Origin: Acidobacteriota bacterium
GTDB taxonomy: Bacteria > Acidobacteriota > Thermoanaerobaculia > Multivoradales > J023
Length of the DNA: 60,374 nt
Reading direction: 5' to 3'
Assembly: GCA_029263395.1 (NCBI GenBank)
Contig: JAJCXO010000152.1
Location: forward strand, 1-60,374
A model generated the notes under the pieces. The model was given only the letters and a program-made list of their open reading frames with translations. It had not been told where the DNA came from and made no database searches. The position numbers and the translations under genes were made by a program. Shown here one piece after another: positions 59,739-60,374 of the stretch. Every line of letters begins with the position of its first letter. Position 1 is the first letter of the stretch.

Positions 59739-60374
59739 TCGAGCAAGACGTCGCAGGATTTCGCATCTCACCGCAGCAACGGGCGTTATGGCCCTGGCAG
59801 CGAGACAGTGCGTCTTTCTGTTCTCAAGCCGCGGTCCGAATTACCGGCCGTTTCGACTTCGAGACCCTCGAGGCGGCTGTTCGAGCCGTCGTCGAGCGAC
59901 ACGAAATCTTGCGGACTTCGTTTCACGCTCCGGCTGGTGCCGGATTGCCCATCCAAGTCATCCACGAGACTGCCACAGCGGCATGCGAACGTCGTGATGT
60001 CGCTACCGATAGCAACCACGAAGCCGTTTTGGAAGCTGTGCTCAAAGAGCATCGCAAGACGATGTTCGAGTCCGATAGAGGTTCGTTACTACAGCTGTCG
60101 TGGCTCCCACAGTCCAGCGCCAAGAGTGATCTATTGGTGACCTTGCCGGCGGTCTGTGGCGACATCTGGGCCCTCAAGAATCTGCTCCGAGAGCTGGCCT
60201 CGCTTTGCTCTGCCCCCCCAGCGCTCGAGGAAGCGGATGAGGAACTGCTGCAGTACGCGGATGTTGCCGCTTGGTTGAACGACCAAGCCGAGGACGACGA
60301 CGAGGAAGCCCGGCAGTACTGGCGGCACCAGGCTGCCTCGGTTCCACGATGGCGACTACTCTGTGAGCAGCCTA
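59735..60374 (+). CDS. NRPS, partial; begins with a degenerate condensation-like domain
   Basis: This gene starts at the ATG overlapping the stop of the megasynthase (ATGA) and runs off the right edge after 213 codons. The opening FRISPQQRALWPWQRDSASF and the VVERHEILRTSF block identify a condensation-fold domain. Where the catalytic HHxxxDG should be, the sequence reads LPAVCGDIWAL, so both histidines are missing. Degenerate condensation domains of this sort occur at the start of some NRPS proteins, and catalytically dead interface domains in siderophore synthetases recruit beta-hydroxylases. Its position right after a SyrP/TauD-like hydroxylase fits that model, but the rest of the module is outside the window. 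Functional assignment is an inference. Confidence 0.8.
   Translation, partial: MIEQDVAGFRISPQQRALWPWQRDSASFCSQAAVRITGRFDFETLEAAVRAVVERHEILRTSFHAPAGAGLPIQVIHETATAACERRDVATDSNHEAVLEAVLKEHRKTMFESDRGSLLQLSWLPQSSAKSDLLVTLPAVCGDIWALKNLLRELASLCSAPPALEEADEELLQYADVAAWLNDQAEDDDEEARQYWRHQAASVPRWRLLCEQP

Noticed and set aside
59735..60374. Ordinary catalytic condensation domain
   Set aside because: The HHxxxDG motif is replaced by LPAVCGD, so normal peptide-bond catalysis is not supported.

Overview
The window looks like a high-GC chromosomal segment of an acidobacterium. The support is an 809-residue permease of the acidobacterial duplicated orphan permease (ADOP) type, several FG-GAP/ASPIC-UnbV (CRTAC1-like) lipoproteins, and a secreted protein ending in the DGFESG-type tail. 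The assignment is an inference from gene content. No rRNA, tRNA or CRISPR array was seen.

Layout. (1) 1-7.4 kb is a repeat-rich accessory stretch. It holds a partial unknown gene, a secreted two-repeat protein, an intact REP-associated (Y1/HUH) transposase-like gene and a decayed second copy of it. It also holds a methyltransferase gene, a small unknown gene, attC-like remnants, a 3' fragment of an arylamine N-acetyltransferase gene, and a 255-bp direct duplication. (2) 7.3-14.1 kb (minus strand) is an operon of FG-GAP/ASPIC lipoproteins. The first gene is split by an in-frame TGA, and the last gene runs into the 255-bp duplication at its 3' end. (3) 14.2-23.1 kb (plus) is a four-gene run: a 1161-residue beta-propeller-like/membrane protein, a LanB-type dehydratase, an ABC exporter, and a helical protein resembling class I isoprenoid synthases. 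The last three are translationally coupled. (4) 23.35-37.97 kb (minus, convergent with 3) encodes a giant 4702-residue TcA-like toxin protein. It carries two blocks of hemopexin-like repeats (about 34 in all) and is preceded by a small gene that looks like its detached N-terminal segment. (5) 38.2-40.6 kb (minus) is the ADOP permease. (6) 40.9 kb to the right edge (plus) is a lipopeptide cluster: an AspH-type hydroxylase, a sulfotransferase, a 5558-residue FAAL-NRPS-PKS-NRPS with a fused SyrP/TauD-like dioxygenase, and the start of a further NRPS.

How the genes may work together. Region 6 reads as an assembly line. A fatty acid is activated by the FAAL domain, joined to a first amino acid (possibly basic), extended by one reduced malonate unit, and then glycine is added (A-domain code DILQLGLVW). 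Downstream residues follow, with hydroxylation and sulfation as possible tailoring. A dioxygenase fused before a degenerate condensation domain recalls the beta-hydroxylase/interface-domain arrangement of siderophore synthetases. Regions 3 and 4 together are the best candidate for an undescribed system: a RiPP-type dehydratase and exporter beside a hemopexin-rich Tc-like toxin, with no TcB or TcC partner in the window.

A recurring oddity is 15-bp tandem repeats, always in frame, inside genes at four separate loci.
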